A stretch of 64,000 bases of DNA. It comes from an uncultured Christensenellaceae bacterium (GTDB taxonomy: Bacteria > Bacillota > Clostridia > Christensenellales > UMGS416). Position numbers and translations under genes: made by a program. Positions 17,161-26,395 of the stretch are shown here, one piece after another. Location: positions 62,001 to 126,000 of the forward strand of contig CALWDW010000008.1 in assembly GCA_944376795.1 (NCBI GenBank), read 5' to 3'. Every line of letters starts with the position of its first letter. Positions within the stretch are counted from its first letter, which is position 1. Below the pieces are notes generated by a model. The model was not told the origin of the DNA. It did not search any database and saw nothing but the letters and a program-made list of their open reading frames with translations.

Positions 17161-18198
17161 ATGGAGCAACGCATAGAGAGGTTGGCACGGGAGCACACCC
17201 TGCCCCCTGAGGACTTCCGGGCGCTGCTGGCGGGGATGACGCCAGCGGTGCGGGAAAACCTGCGCCGCCGGGCCCGGGAGGCGGCGCGGGCCCGCTTTGG
17301 GAACCGGATCTATACCCGGGGACTGATTGAATTCACCAATTACTGCCGCAACGACTGCTATTACTGCGGCATCCGCCGGAGCAATGCCGCCGCCCAGCGC
17401 TACCGGCTTACCAAGGAGGAGATCCTGGACTGCTGCCGGGAGGGCTACGCCCTGGGCTTCCGCACCTTTGTGCTCCAGGGGGGAGAGGACGGGTATTTCA
17501 CCGACGACCGGCTGGCGGAAATCGTCGCCGCCATCCGCGCCGGGTATCCGGACTGCGCCATTACCCTGTCGGTGGGGGAGAGGAGCCGGGAAAGCTACCA
17601 GCGGCTCTTTGACGCCGGGGCCAACCGGTATCTCCTGCGTCACGAGACCGCCGACTGCGCCCACTATGCCAGTCTGCATCCCCGGGAACTCTCCCTGGCC
17701 CACCGTATGGAGTGTCTCTATACCCTCAAGGAGATCGGCTACCAGGTGGGGGCCGGATTCATGGTGGGTTCGCCGGGACAGACGGTGGATACCTTGGTGA
17801 AGGATCTCTGCTTCCTCCAGGAACTTCATCCCCAGATGGTGGGGATCGGTCCCTTTATCCCCCAGAAGGACACCCCCCTGGGCGGGGAGAAGGCGGGAAC
17901 CCTGGAGGATACCCTGGGGCTCTTGGCCATCATTCGCCTGATGCTTCCGGACGTGCTGCTGCCGGCTACCACGGCCCTGGGCACCATCCATCCTCGGGGC
18001 AGGGAGGAGGGCATCCTTTCCGGGGCCAACGTGGTGATGCCCAATCTTTCCCCTGCCGCCGTGCGGCGCAAGTACGCCCTCTATGACAACAAGGTCTCCT
18101 TTGGCGAGGAGGCCGCCCAGGGCTGGCGGCTGCTGGAACAGCGCATGGAGGCCATTGGCTACACCCTGGCGGTGGAACGGGGGGATTACGGTGATTGA
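17161..18198 (+). CDS. hydE: [FeFe]-hydrogenase maturation radical SAM protein HydE
   Basis: A 345-residue radical SAM enzyme that helps build the diiron part of the H-cluster of [FeFe] hydrogenase. Seen: C62-x3-C66-x2-C69 in YCRNDCYYCGIRR, with the HydE-typical TRGLIEFTNYCRN lead-in, and the C-terminal PTTALGTIHPRGREEG-like core (seen as ATTALGTIHPRGREEG). Start at ATG 17161 with GGAGG upstream; the frame can be read 13 codons earlier but without a site. It overlaps tcdA by 8 bases. HydF, HydG and a hydrogenase are not in this window. Confidence 0.9.
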   Translation: MEQRIERLAREHTLPPEDFRALLAGMTPAVRENLRRRAREAARARFGNRIYTRGLIEFTNYCRNDCYYCGIRRSNAAAQRYRLTKEEILDCCREGYALGFRTFVLQGGEDGYFTDDRLAEIVAAIRAGYPDCAITLSVGERSRESYQRLFDAGANRYLLRHETADCAHYASLHPRELSLAHRMECLYTLKEIGYQVGAGFMVGSPGQTVDTLVKDLCFLQELHPQMVGIGPFIPQKDTPLGGEKAGTLEDTLGLLAIIRLMLPDVLLPATTALGTIHPRGREEGILSGANVVMPNLSPAAVRRKYALYDNKVSFGEEAAQGWRLLEQRMEAIGYTLAVERGDYGD

Positions 18199-18904
18199 TG
18201 AGACGCGGCTGCGTACTGCCTGGCTCCTGGGCGAGAACGGCATGGAGCGCTTGGCGAAGGCCCATGTGGCGGTATTCGGCCTGGGAGGCGTGGGCGGCGC
18301 GGCAGTGGAGGCGCTGGCCCGGGCAGGCGTGGGGCGTCTCACCCTATTCGACCATGACAGGGTGTCCGAGAGCAACCTCAACCGCCAGATCATTGCCACC
18401 CGGGATACGGTGGGCATGGCCAAGGTGCAGGCGGCGCGCCTCCGGGTGGAGACGGTGAGCCGGGTGACCCAGGTGACGGAGATGCCGGTATTCTACACCC
18501 CCGAAAACGCGGGAGTGTATCCTTTGGAGGACTATGATTATATTTTGGACGCCATTGATACCGTCAGCAGCAAGCTGGAACTGATCTGCCGAGCCCAAGC
18601 GGCCGGGGTGCCCATCGTCAGCTCCATGGGGACGGGGAACAAGCTGGATCCCAGCCGCCTGGAGGTGGCGGACATCTACGAGACCAGCGTCTGCCCGCTG
18701 GCGCGGGTGATGCGCCGGGAGCTCCGCCGCCGGGGCGTGGAGCGCCTGCAGGTTGTCTATTCCCGGGAGGAGCCCCGCGCGCCCCAGGCCCCTTCTCCGG
18801 TTTCCGGCGGGAAGATGCCTCCGGGAAGCGTGTCCTTCGTCCCCCCTGTGGCGGGGATGATCATGGCCGGGGTGGCGGTGCGGCATCTGGCCGGGGTGGA
18901 GTGA
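18191..18904 (+). CDS. tcdA: tRNA threonylcarbamoyladenosine dehydratase (ThiF/E1-like)
   Basis: A 237-residue E1-like ATP-dependent enzyme. TcdA cyclises t6A37 in ANN-decoding tRNAs to ct6A. Seen: nucleotide motif GLGGVGGAAVEALAR, DHDRVSESNLNRQ, and LDAIDT, all typical of the TcdA/ThiF fold; the family length (~240-270) fits. GTG start inside the hydE stop region, with GGGGGA 5 bases upstream. A strong bidirectional terminator follows. ThiF or HesA functions are less likely, because no ThiS or thiamine synthesis genes adjoin it. Confidence 0.85.
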   Translation: MIDETRLRTAWLLGENGMERLAKAHVAVFGLGGVGGAAVEALARAGVGRLTLFDHDRVSESNLNRQIIATRDTVGMAKVQAARLRVETVSRVTQVTEMPVFYTPENAGVYPLEDYDYILDAIDTVSSKLELICRAQAAGVPIVSSMGTGNKLDPSRLEVADIYETSVCPLARVMRRELRRRGVERLQVVYSREEPRAPQAPSPVSGGKMPPGSVSFVPPVAGMIMAGVAVRHLAGVE

Positions 18905-19099
18905 GCTCTTTTTTGGTATATCCATTGGAGCGATGCAAAGTGACCCTGCGAAATGCGGCTTGGGGCGCTTTTCCTGGTTATAAGGGGCCTGCTTTTTTGT
19001 CGCTAAAAAGGGGTTTCGCAACGCAGAGCAGGCCGCCAGGCGCTTTTGCCATATTTGCCGCAGATGTACTATGGGGACAATTTGCCCCAAATGACTTGC

Positions 19100-19151
19100 A
19101 AAAAAGGCAGACAGGACAACCCCTTGCAGGGCTGTCCCGCCTGCCTTTTTT
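19100..19151. terminator. Bidirectional terminator between tcdA and rsgA
   Basis: AAAAAAGGCAG ... CTGCCTTTTTT (19100-19110 with 19141-19151) enclosing a second stem GGACA/TGTCC. It serves both convergent genes. The rest of 18905-19198 shows no gene. Confidence 0.85.
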
Positions 19152-19198
19152 GGAGTTGGCTCTCCCCGGAAACGCGCCGCAGGAGACGAATCTTTAGG

Positions 19199-20245
19199 TT
19201 ATGACGGAGATTCTAGGTCCTCCTTTCGAATCTTTTTGCGGGGGCCTTCCTGGGGCCTGAGGCCCCGACTTTGCTTGGCGTGGTTTCTTTCGGTTCCGCG
19301 GCGGGACTCCTGGCGCAGGCCTTGGTAGCTTTGCAGCCGTTGGGGCGACAGGAGACCCGCTTGTACCGCCTCCCGCAGGGCGCATCCGGGTTCGTGGCTG
19401 TGGGTACAGTCCCGATAACGGCATTGGGCAGCCAGCGCTTCTATGTCTTGGAAGGTTTCGCGGAGTCCCTCCTGGGCATCCCACAGGCCGAGTTCCCGCA
19501 TACCCGGGGTGTCGATAATGGCCGCGCCGCCGGGCAGAGACAGCAGCTGCCGATGGGTGGTGGTGTGGCGGCCTTTGGCGTCGTCCTCCCGGATGGCGCG
19601 CACCGTCATAATATCCTGGCCCATGAGGGCGTTGACCAAGCTGGACTTCCCTACCCCCGAGGATCCGAGAAGCACCAAAAGCTTATCGGGGGTCAGGTAG
19701 CGGGACAGGGATTCCAATCCTTTGCCGGTTTGGGCGCTTATCGCGTAGACGGAGACGCCCATGGAAATGGACTGGGCCGCCTCCACCAGGGGCGCAGGAT
19801 CGGGAACCAGGTCGGCTTTGGTCAGAAGGATCACCGGCTCCCCGCCGCTGGAAAAGGCTTGCGAGAGGTATCGCTCCAGCCGGGGGAGATTGAAGTCCTG
19901 GTTGCAGCTGGCCAGGAGCAGCACATAGTCAAAGTTGGCGGCTACGGCCTGCTGCATGGACACGGGCCCCGCTGCCCGGCGGACGAAGTAGCTTTTCCGT
20001 GGAAGGGTGGCGTGAATGAGGCTATCCCCATCGGGACGGTATTCCAGCGCTACCAGGTCTCCCACGGTAGGGCAATCCCAGGGGGAAGCTTTGCGATAGG
20101 CCGCCCGTTTGCACTGGGCATAGACCGTTCCTTGGGCGGATATAGCCTCATAGCGGTCTTTGTGCTGGGCAGTGATCCGGGCAGGTATGCAGCCCTCTGG
20201 AAGGTTAGGAATAGGGGGGATCATAGGATTTTTCGTTGTGGGCAT
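19199..20245 (-). CDS. rsgA: Ribosome small-subunit-dependent GTPase A
   Basis: A 348-residue circularly permuted GTPase that checks maturation of the 30S subunit. Order: N-terminal OB fold (~1-75), GTPase domain with G4 LLTKAD before the P-loop GSSGVGKSS, then DTPGMRE, and a C-terminal zinc site with CRYRDCTHSHEPGC. A basic extension of ~35 residues rich in R and K (KKIRKED) ends the protein and could touch rRNA. ATG with GGAGG upstream. Its mRNA seems to start far upstream at ~20480 and must pass a terminator-like hairpin at 20316-20344. Confidence 0.93.
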   Translation of the reverse strand: MPTTKNPMIPPIPNLPEGCIPARITAQHKDRYEAISAQGTVYAQCKRAAYRKASPWDCPTVGDLVALEYRPDGDSLIHATLPRKSYFVRRAAGPVSMQQAVAANFDYVLLLASCNQDFNLPRLERYLSQAFSSGGEPVILLTKADLVPDPAPLVEAAQSISMGVSVYAISAQTGKGLESLSRYLTPDKLLVLLGSSGVGKSSLVNALMGQDIMTVRAIREDDAKGRHTTTHRQLLSLPGGAAIIDTPGMRELGLWDAQEGLRETFQDIEALAAQCRYRDCTHSHEPGCALREAVQAGLLSPQRLQSYQGLRQESRRGTERNHAKQSRGLRPQEGPRKKIRKEDLESPS

Positions 20246-20315
20246 TCAGTTCCTCCATAGGTCGTGACAGGGCGGGCGCTAAAATGCCGCGGACGGAAGC
20301 CCCTGTTCGCGGCAC

Positions 20316-20344
20316 AAAAAGGGACACACCCATCGGTGTGTCCC
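20316..20344 (-). terminator. Terminator/attenuator in the rsgA leader
   Basis: GGGACACACC, GATG loop, GGTGTGTCCC followed on the minus strand by TTTTT. It lies between a clear minus-strand promoter (20488-20516) and rsgA (start 20245), so it either ends a ~160-nt separate RNA or attenuates rsgA. Confidence 0.8.
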
Positions 20345-20418
20345 GGTTATTCGGTTTCACGAAAGGTTCTTGCGGCGGCATTGCCGGCTTGCTGCGCCGA
20401 GCGCCCGAATGTGCGGTT

Positions 20419-20454
20419 TTAGCTGGGAATTTCCCTCATGGCTCTGTACAGCAT
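20419..20454 (-). CDS. Possible 11-residue leader peptide upstream of rsgA
   Basis: ATG 20454 with GGGAGG 8 bases upstream opens an 11-codon frame (MLYRAMREIPS). It lies early in the short transcript between the minus-strand promoter and the terminator. Alternatively the RNA is non-coding, or a 34-codon frame from ATG 20461 is used, though its ribosome site is too close. No known leader peptide is recognised. Confidence 0.35.
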   Translation of the reverse strand: MLYRAMREIPS

Positions 20455-20487
20455 TACACATTCCTCCCTTCCGGTATGGATGAAATC

Positions 20488-20516
20488 AGTGTAGCAGAAA
20501 ACCCTACGCCCGTCAA
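20488..20516 (-). promoter_or_regulatory. Promoter of the rsgA leader RNA
   Basis: Minus strand TTGACG (20511-20516), 17 bases, TACACT (20488-20493). It points away from the fba promoter. Expected start of RNA ~20480. Confidence 0.75.
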
Positions 20517-20550
20517 GGGAACGATTCAAACAGAAACGTTTCGCCAGCGC

Positions 20551-20578
20551 TTGACCTTCGGCGGCGAGGCTGTATAAT
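20551..20578 (+). promoter_or_regulatory. Promoter of the class II aldolase gene
   Basis: TTGACC (20551-20556), 16-base spacer, TATAAT (20573-20578), 48 bases ahead of the aldolase. Confidence 0.75.
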
Positions 20579-20625
20579 AGAGTGGAAGAGATGAAAGCCG
20601 GAGGTTTCCGGGGAAAGAGGTCGCT

Positions 20626-21477
20626 ATGCCCTTTGTCAGTACCACTGAAATGCTTCGTAAGGCCCAGCGCGGAGGCTACGCGGTGGGCGCCTTCAATTGT
20701 GAGAATATGGAGATGGCCCAGGCCATTGTGGAGGCGGCGGTGCGGCTCCACGCGCCGGTGATCCTGCAGACCACCCCCTCCACCGTGCGCTATGCCTCGC
20801 TGGCGATGTACCGCGCCATGGTGGCGACTTTGGCCCAGGACGCGCTGGTGCCGGTGGCGATGCACCTGGATCACGGCGACAGCCCGGAGCTGGCCCGGCA
20901 GGCCATGGAGGCCGGGTACACCAGCGTGATGATTGACGGCTCCCATCACGTGCTGGAGGAGAACATTGCCATCACCCGAAGCGTGGTGGAGATGGCCCAG
21001 GCCCGGGGCGGCATCCCGGTGGAGGCCGAGCTGGGCCGCGTGGGCGGCAAGGAGGACGATCTGGAGGCCGGGGAAGGCGGCTATACCGATCCGTCGGAGG
21101 CCGAGACCTTTGCCCGGGAGACCGGCGCCGCATCGCTGGCGGTGGGGATCGGCACGGCCCATGGCTTCTATGCCGGCACGCCGGTGCTGGATGTGCCCCG
21201 GCTGGCCCGGATCCGGGCCAAGGTGGAGATCCCCTTGGTGCTCCATGGTGCATCGGGGCTCTCCGACGAGGACGTCCGCGCCTGCATCCGGGAGGGCATC
21301 TGCAAGGTCAACTTTGCCACCGAACTCCGGGCGGCCTACAGCCAGGGGGTTAAGGACTGCCTGGCCGAGAATCCCAAGGTCTATGATCCCAAGGTTTACG
21401 GCAAGGTGGCGCGCGCCCGGGTGACGGACCTGGTGATGGAGAGAATGCAGGTCTGCGGCTGCGCGGAGAAGGCATAG
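20626..21477 (+). CDS. Class II ketose-bisphosphate aldolase
   Basis: A 283-residue zinc aldolase of the FbaA/GatY/KbaY family, splitting fructose- or tagatose-1,6-bisphosphate into dihydroxyacetone phosphate and glyceraldehyde 3-phosphate. Seen: GAFNCENME near the N terminus, the catalytic Asp and zinc His in HLDHGDS, EAELGRVGG, zinc His in GTAHGFY and in LHGASGL, and KVNFATELR. The length matches the GatY/KbaY branch (284); fructose versus tagatose specificity cannot be settled. Ribosome site AAAGAGG. Monocistronic with its own promoter and terminator. Confidence 0.88.
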   Translation: MPFVSTTEMLRKAQRGGYAVGAFNCENMEMAQAIVEAAVRLHAPVILQTTPSTVRYASLAMYRAMVATLAQDALVPVAMHLDHGDSPELARQAMEAGYTSVMIDGSHHVLEENIAITRSVVEMAQARGGIPVEAELGRVGGKEDDLEAGEGGYTDPSEAETFARETGAASLAVGIGTAHGFYAGTPVLDVPRLARIRAKVEIPLVLHGASGLSDEDVRACIREGICKVNFATELRAAYSQGVKDCLAENPKVYDPKVYGKVARARVTDLVMERMQVCGCAEKA

Positions 21478-21584
21478 CCTGCCGCGGACGCTTTCCGGGT
21501 TCCGGGCGGCGGAGGGGGCACGCGAGACGCTTTTTGGCTTTACACGCTGCCGAAACCTCGGATGGACCGGTATCAATGGCATAG

Positions 21585-21620
21585 AACGGGGGACGAGCCT
21601 GCAAGGCTCGTCCCCCGTTT
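21585..21620. terminator. Terminator between the aldolase gene and thiT
   Basis: AACGGGGGACGAGCC, TGCAA loop, GGCTCGTCCCCCGTTT: a 12-bp GC-rich core with A/T flanks usable by both convergent genes. Confidence 0.8.
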
Positions 21621-21661
21621 GTGGAAAAGTGGAATGAACGTATCCGAAGGCTTTCTGGCGT

Positions 21662-22519
21662 TTAGGCCGCTGCCAGAGAGCGATTCCGCAGCTTGATTAG
21701 GGCGCTGCGCAGCTGGGGAATCATGATGATCACCAGGCAGATGGCGATTTCGGGGACCATGTACGAGGCGTTATAGCCCACCGAGTAGACGAAGGGCCCT
21801 TGCTCGGCGGGCGCATAGCTGGCGAAGAACACGTAGCCGGAAAGGAAATGCACGATGAAGCGCGCTACGCCGGCCACCAGGATTCCCAGCCACATCTGGT
21901 TATCCTTGCGGAAGAGGCCGGCCAGGCCCAGGGCCGCAAAGGGGAAGATGTAGTCCAGCAGCAGCTGCACCGGGTGAACAACGTAGACACCCTGCACCAG
22001 CTGCAGGATGCCGTGTACCAAGCCGGCGCAGATTCCGGCCACCGGCCCGTACATCCAGGCAAAGAGCATGATGGGAAGCATGGAGGCCGCGGTGACGGAA
22101 CCGCCCTGGGGCAGCCGGTAGAGGACGATGCAGCTGAGCACGAAGGAGAGGGCCACGCACAGCGCGCCGGAGACCAGCATTTGGGTGGTCCAGTGCTGGC
22201 GGCGGACCAGAAGCACCAGAACCATTAGGCCGATCAGGCAGAGCACGCCGATCCAGAAGGCCGGGCTGTAAAACCAGCTCATCTGGGCGCCGTCCAGCTC
22301 CAGCATGCCGTTATCGGCGGTAGGGAAGTTGATGGCCAATACGGCGGCCAAGGCGGCGATCATCACTACGGCCACCGAGAAGATGGCGGGCTTGGGCGCC
22401 TTCTTGACCACCAGGATGATCAAGGCGATGGCGGCCAGGGCCACCACGATATAGGGGAGCACGCTGCTCCAGGTGAGTTCGGTGAACTTCTCCACCAGGT
22501 TTTGCAACCATTCCTGCAT
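21662..22519 (-). CDS. thiT: Thiamine ECF transporter substrate-binding subunit ThiT-like
   Basis: A 285-residue membrane protein. Residues ~15-110 give three extra hydrophobic helices; the C-terminal ~180 residues match ThiT, the S component that captures thiamine for the energy-coupling-factor transporter. Seen: LPQGGSVTAASMLPI and the YVVHPVQLLLDY region, both hallmarks. Start at ATG 22519, with GGGAGG upstream; upstream frame belongs to the leader. A TPP riboswitch with terminator precedes it, which independently supports thiamine uptake. The N-terminal extension is unusual for ThiT (~180-200 residues). Confidence 0.88.
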   Translation of the reverse strand: MQEWLQNLVEKFTELTWSSVLPYIVVALAAIALIILVVKKAPKPAIFSVAVVMIAALAAVLAINFPTADNGMLELDGAQMSWFYSPAFWIGVLCLIGLMVLVLLVRRQHWTTQMLVSGALCVALSFVLSCIVLYRLPQGGSVTAASMLPIMLFAWMYGPVAGICAGLVHGILQLVQGVYVVHPVQLLLDYIFPFAALGLAGLFRKDNQMWLGILVAGVARFIVHFLSGYVFFASYAPAEQGPFVYSVGYNASYMVPEIAICLVIIMIPQLRSALIKLRNRSLAAA

Positions 22520-22564
22520 AAATAAATCCTCCCTTGCACTACCGCCGGGAGGAGCTTCCGCCTC

Positions 22565-22599
22565 GAAAAAAAGCCCCATGCACTCCAAGAATGCACGGG
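22565..22599 (-). terminator. Expression-platform terminator of the TPP riboswitch
   Basis: CCCGTGCATTC, short loop, GAGTGCATGGGG followed on the minus strand by CTTTTTTTC, between the aptamer and thiT. TPP binding would favour termination (OFF). Confidence 0.8.
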
Positions 22600-22611
22600 A
22601 AGGAACGCTTA

Positions 22612-22702
22612 CGCGCCAAACGCTTCCCTACGCGAGGATCATCTCACAGGTTCAAAGGGTCGATGCCTTACCATCTTCTCAGCCTTCCGGCTCCCCCAGC
22701 GG
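22612..22702 (-). ncRNA. TPP riboswitch (THI element)
   Basis: The minus-strand leader of thiT has the conserved THI-element parts in order: GGGGGAGCC, GGCTGAGA, ACCCTTTGAACCTG, GATGATCCT, and GCGTAGGGAAGCG. It binds thiamine pyrophosphate and shuts off thiT. Boundaries are approximate to ~5 bases. Confidence 0.96.
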
Positions 22703-22725
22703 TCATATGAAGTTGTAACGATGGT

Positions 22726-22754
22726 AGTATACGTCCGCCCTTGCGGTTTGTCAA
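22726..22754 (-). promoter_or_regulatory. Promoter of the thiT transcript
   Basis: Minus strand TTGACA (22749-22754), 17 bases, TATACT (22726-22731), about 15 bases before the aptamer. Confidence 0.88.
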
Positions 22755-22766
22755 GCCCGTATGGCA

Positions 22767-22795
22767 TTGACTTTCCGGACTTTTTGCACTAAAAT
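22767..22795 (+). promoter_or_regulatory. Promoter of prfC-typA
   Basis: TTGACT (22767-22772), 17 bases, TAAAAT (22790-22795), 35 bases upstream of prfC and divergent from the thiT promoter. Confidence 0.7.
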
Positions 22796-22829
22796 ACATA
22801 GGTTAGATGAATGAAAGGATGCTGACCGA

Positions 22830-24461
22830 ATGCCGCAACCCAACACCACCGCCCAGGAGCTCCGCGAGGAGCTGGCCCGCCGCCGCACCTTTGCCATTAT
22901 CTCCCACCCGGACGCGGGGAAGACGACCTTAACGGAGAAGCTCCTTCTCTACGGAGGCGCCATCCACCTGGCCGGCTCGGTAAAGGCCCGCAAGACCAAC
23001 CGCCACGCCGTCTCCGACTGGATGGAGATCGAGAAGCAGCGCGGCATTTCCGTAACCAGTTCGGCCATGCAGTTCCACTATAACGGCTACCATATTAATA
23101 TTTTGGATACCCCAGGGCACCAGGATTTTTCCGAGGATACCTACCGCACCTTGGTGGCTGCCGACAGCGCCGTGATGCTTATCGACGGGGCCCGCGGCGT
23201 GGAGCCCCAGACCATCAAGCTCTTTGAGGTCTGCCGGATGCGGGGGATTCCGATTTTTACCTTTGTCAACAAGATGGACCGCGCGGCGAAAAATCCCTTC
23301 GACCTGATGAGCGAGCTGGAGGAGGTGCTGGGGATCCATAGCTGCCCCCTGCATTGGCCTATCGGCGTGGACGGCGACTTTAAGGGGATCTATCACCGGG
23401 ATACCGGGATGGTCGAGGCCTACCTTCCCGACGAGAGCCACGGCATGAGCCGGGCGAACGCGGTCATTGCCCCGCCGGACGATCCGCAGATCCGCGCGCT
23501 GATTGGCGGCTATCTCTACGACCAGCTGATGGAGGATCTGGAGCTCCTGGATGGAGCGGGGGACGAGCTGGATATCCAGCGGGTGCGCAGCGGGGAACTG
23601 ACCCCCATGTTCTTCGGCTCGGCCATGAACAGCTTCGGGGTGGAGAGTTTCCTGCACCATTTCCTGGAGCTGACGCCGCCGCCCACCGGCCGCAATTCCA
23701 CCGCAGGGGTCATTGCGCCGGACAATCCGGAGTTTTCCGCCTTCGTGTTCAAGATCCAGGCCAATATGAATCCCGCGCACCGGGACCGGCTGGCCTTCAT
23801 CCGCATCTGCTCGGGCAAGTTTGAGAAGGGCATGGATGCCTTCCATGTTCAGGGGAACAAGGAAGTCCGCCTGACCCAGCCGCAGCAGTTTATGGCCCAG
23901 GACCGGGAGAGCGTGGACGTGGCCTGGCCAGGGGATATCATTGGCCTGTTTGATCCGGGCATCTATCACCTGGGGGATACCCTCCTCACCGGAAGCCAGC
24001 ACTTTGCCTTTGAGGGGATCCCGGTGTTTGCCCCGGAGCACTTTGCGCGGGTGGCGCCCATCGATACCATGAAGCGCAAGCAGTTCAACAGCGGCATTAG
24101 CCAGCTCAGCGAGGAGGGCGCCATCCAGACCTTCCACCGGGTGGACGTCTCCACCGGGGAGCAGATCGTCGGCGTGGTGGGCGTGCTGCAGTTTGAGGTG
24201 CTGGAATACCGGCTGAAGAGCGAATACGGTGTGGATGTCAAGCTGGAGCGTCTGGGCTTCCGCTTTGTCCGCTGGGTGAAGGGAGGCGCGGATCCTTCCG
24301 GTCTGAGCCTGACATCCACCACCCGCGTCGCCAAGGATGACGAGGGCCGGTTTGTATTGCTGTTTGAAAACGAGTGGTCCATTCGTTGGGCCCTTGAAAA
24401 TAATTCGGGACTGGAGCTGGCAGACATTTCGCCCCGTTCCGCAGAGGGAGAGACCCTATGA
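22830..24461 (+). CDS. prfC: Peptide chain release factor 3
   Basis: A 543-residue translational GTPase that removes RF1/RF2 from the ribosome after peptide release. Seen: P-loop [20 protein letters not shown] (switch region), [22 protein letters not shown], then beta-barrel and RF3 C-terminal domains; typical lengths are 525-535. ATG with AAGGA ~10 bases upstream. Its stop overlaps the typA start as ATGA, giving coupled translation of two ribosome GTPases. Confidence 0.95.
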   Translation: MPQPNTTAQELREELARRRTFAIISHPDAGKTTLTEKLLLYGGAIHLAGSVKARKTNRHAVSDWMEIEKQRGISVTSSAMQFHYNGYHINILDTPGHQDFSEDTYRTLVAADSAVMLIDGARGVEPQTIKLFEVCRMRGIPIFTFVNKMDRAAKNPFDLMSELEEVLGIHSCPLHWPIGVDGDFKGIYHRDTGMVEAYLPDESHGMSRANAVIAPPDDPQIRALIGGYLYDQLMEDLELLDGAGDELDIQRVRSGELTPMFFGSAMNSFGVESFLHHFLELTPPPTGRNSTAGVIAPDNPEFSAFVFKIQANMNPAHRDRLAFIRICSGKFEKGMDAFHVQGNKEVRLTQPQQFMAQDRESVDVAWPGDIIGLFDPGIYHLGDTLLTGSQHFAFEGIPVFAPEHFARVAPIDTMKRKQFNSGISQLSEEGAIQTFHRVDVSTGEQIVGVVGVLQFEVLEYRLKSEYGVDVKLERLGFRFVRWVKGGADPSGLSLTSTTRVAKDDEGRFVLLFENEWSIRWALENNSGLELADISPRSAEGETL

Positions 24462-26281
24462 TTCGGGAAGACATTCGCAATATTGCCATCATCGCCCACG
24501 TAGACCATGGCAAGACCACCTTGGTGGACGCTATGCTGCGCCAGAGCGGCACCTTCCGGGAGAACCAGACCGTCGCTGAGCGGGTGATGGATTCCGGAGA
24601 CCTGGAGCGGGAGCGTGGCATCACCATCCTGGCCAAAAACACCGCCATCCATTGGCGGAATACCAAAATCAACATCATCGACACCCCTGGGCACGCCGAC
24701 TTCGGCGGCGAGGTGGAGCGGGTGCTGCAGATGGTCTCCGGCGTGCTCCTGGTGGTGGACGCCTACGAAGGGCCCATGCCCCAGACCCGCTTCGTACTGA
24801 CCAAGGCCCTGGCCCTGGGCCTGTCGGTGATGATCGTCATCAACAAGGTGGACCGGCCGGAAGCCCGGCCCCTGGAGGTGCTGGACGAGACGCTGCTGCT
24901 CCTGATGGAGCTGGGCGCTTCCGATGAACAGCTGGACAGCCCGGTGATCTATGTCTCGGCCCGGGACGGCGTCTCCGGCGAGGATCCGGCGCATCTGTCC
25001 GGGGACCTGGTGCCTTTGCTGGATTCCATCCTGGAGCATATTCCCTGCCCCGAGGGGGACGAGGAAGGCCCTCTGCAGATGCTGATCTCTACCATCGATT
25101 ATAACGATTACCTGGGCCGCATCGGCATTGGACGGATTGTCCGCGGGAAGATCGCCGTGGGCGATGCGGTGGTCATGGTCAATCACCACAGCGGCAAGAC
25201 CTCCTCGCCCAGCCGCGTTACCGCCCTGTATCAGTTTGAGGGGCTGAACCGCGTGCCCTGCCAGGATGCCATGATGGGGGATGTGGTGGCCATTTCGGGC
25301 ATTGAGAATCTGGAAATCGGCGACACCCTTTGCCCGCCCGCCAATCCGGAAGCGCTGCCCTTTGTGAAGATCAGCGAGCCCACGGTGGTCATGACCTTCC
25401 AGGTCAACGACAGCCCGCTGGCCGGTCAGGAGGGTAAGTACGTGACCTCCCGACACCTGGGAGCGCGCCTTTTCCGGGAAACCGAGACCGACGTCTCTCT
25501 CCGGGTGGAGAACACCGACCGTACCGACGCCTTCAAGGTCTATGGCCGTGGGGAGCTGCACTTGTCCATTCTCATTGAGACCATGCGCCGTCAGGGCTAT
25601 GAGTTTGCCGTCAGCAAGCCGGACGTGTTGCTCCAGCGGGACGAGGAGGGCCGGCTCACCGAGCCCTATGAGTACCTGCACCTGGATGTGCCTGATGAAA
25701 ACGTGGGCTCGGTGATGGATAAGCTCAGCCGCCGCAAGGGGGAGCTGCAGCAGATGGTCAGTAAGGACGGCCGCACCAAGCTGGAGTTCATCATCCCGGC
25801 CCGGGGTCTTTTTGGATACCGCAGCGAGCTGATGACCGATACCCGAGGCGAAGGTATCATGCACTCGGTTTTCCATGGCTACGGCCCCTATAAGGGCGCC
25901 TTCCCCCGCCGCAGTCTGGGCTCCTTGATTGCCACCCAGGAAGGGACCGCCACCCCTTATGCCCTCTTTGGCGTCCAGGATCGGGGTACCATGTTCATCG
26001 AGCCGGGAACCCAGTGCTATCCCGGCATGGTGGTGGGGGCGGGGAACCGTTCCGATGACATTGAGGTCAATGTCTGCAAGCGGAAACAGCAGACCAATAT
26101 GCGGGCCGCTGGCAAGGATGACAACGTCATCCTGAACCAGCCCCGTATCCTCACCCTGGAGGAGGCCCTAGAATATATCGGGGATGATGAGTTGGTGGAG
26201 GTTACGCCCCGGAGCATTCGTATCCGCAAGCGTATCCTCAATTCTCTGGAAAGGATGCGCGCCGGCAGGAAGAATCCGTAA
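24458..26281 (+). CDS. typA: Ribosome-binding GTPase TypA/BipA
   Basis: A 607-residue translational GTPase involved in 50S assembly and stress growth. Seen: [50 protein letters not shown], and the TypA-specific C-terminal domain ([17 protein letters not shown], ~475-490; [12 protein letters not shown] near the end). Length matches the family (~605-615). Starts on the ATGA that ends prfC. A terminator follows 60 bases after the stop. Confidence 0.96.
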   Translation: MIREDIRNIAIIAHVDHGKTTLVDAMLRQSGTFRENQTVAERVMDSGDLERERGITILAKNTAIHWRNTKINIIDTPGHADFGGEVERVLQMVSGVLLVVDAYEGPMPQTRFVLTKALALGLSVMIVINKVDRPEARPLEVLDETLLLLMELGASDEQLDSPVIYVSARDGVSGEDPAHLSGDLVPLLDSILEHIPCPEGDEEGPLQMLISTIDYNDYLGRIGIGRIVRGKIAVGDAVVMVNHHSGKTSSPSRVTALYQFEGLNRVPCQDAMMGDVVAISGIENLEIGDTLCPPANPEALPFVKISEPTVVMTFQVNDSPLAGQEGKYVTSRHLGARLFRETETDVSLRVENTDRTDAFKVYGRGELHLSILIETMRRQGYEFAVSKPDVLLQRDEEGRLTEPYEYLHLDVPDENVGSVMDKLSRRKGELQQMVSKDGRTKLEFIIPARGLFGYRSELMTDTRGEGIMHSVFHGYGPYKGAFPRRSLGSLIATQEGTATPYALFGVQDRGTMFIEPGTQCYPGMVVGAGNRSDDIEVNVCKRKQQTNMRAAGKDDNVILNQPRILTLEEALEYIGDDELVEVTPRSIRIRKRILNSLERMRAGRKNP

Positions 26282-26342
26282 GCGGGGCTGGGGGCGCCAG
26301 GATTCGGCGGGAGCGTTCCTCATCGTGGATCATTGGTTGGAC

Positions 26343-26375
26343 GGACGGAGCTGTGCGGCTTCGTCCGCCTTTTTT
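26343..26375 (+). terminator. Terminator of prfC-typA
   Basis: CGGACG/CGTCCG and AGC/GCT stem with a 5-base loop, followed by CCTTTTTTC. Confidence 0.8.
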
Positions 26376-26395
26376 CTGCCGGTGGAAGCAAGATA

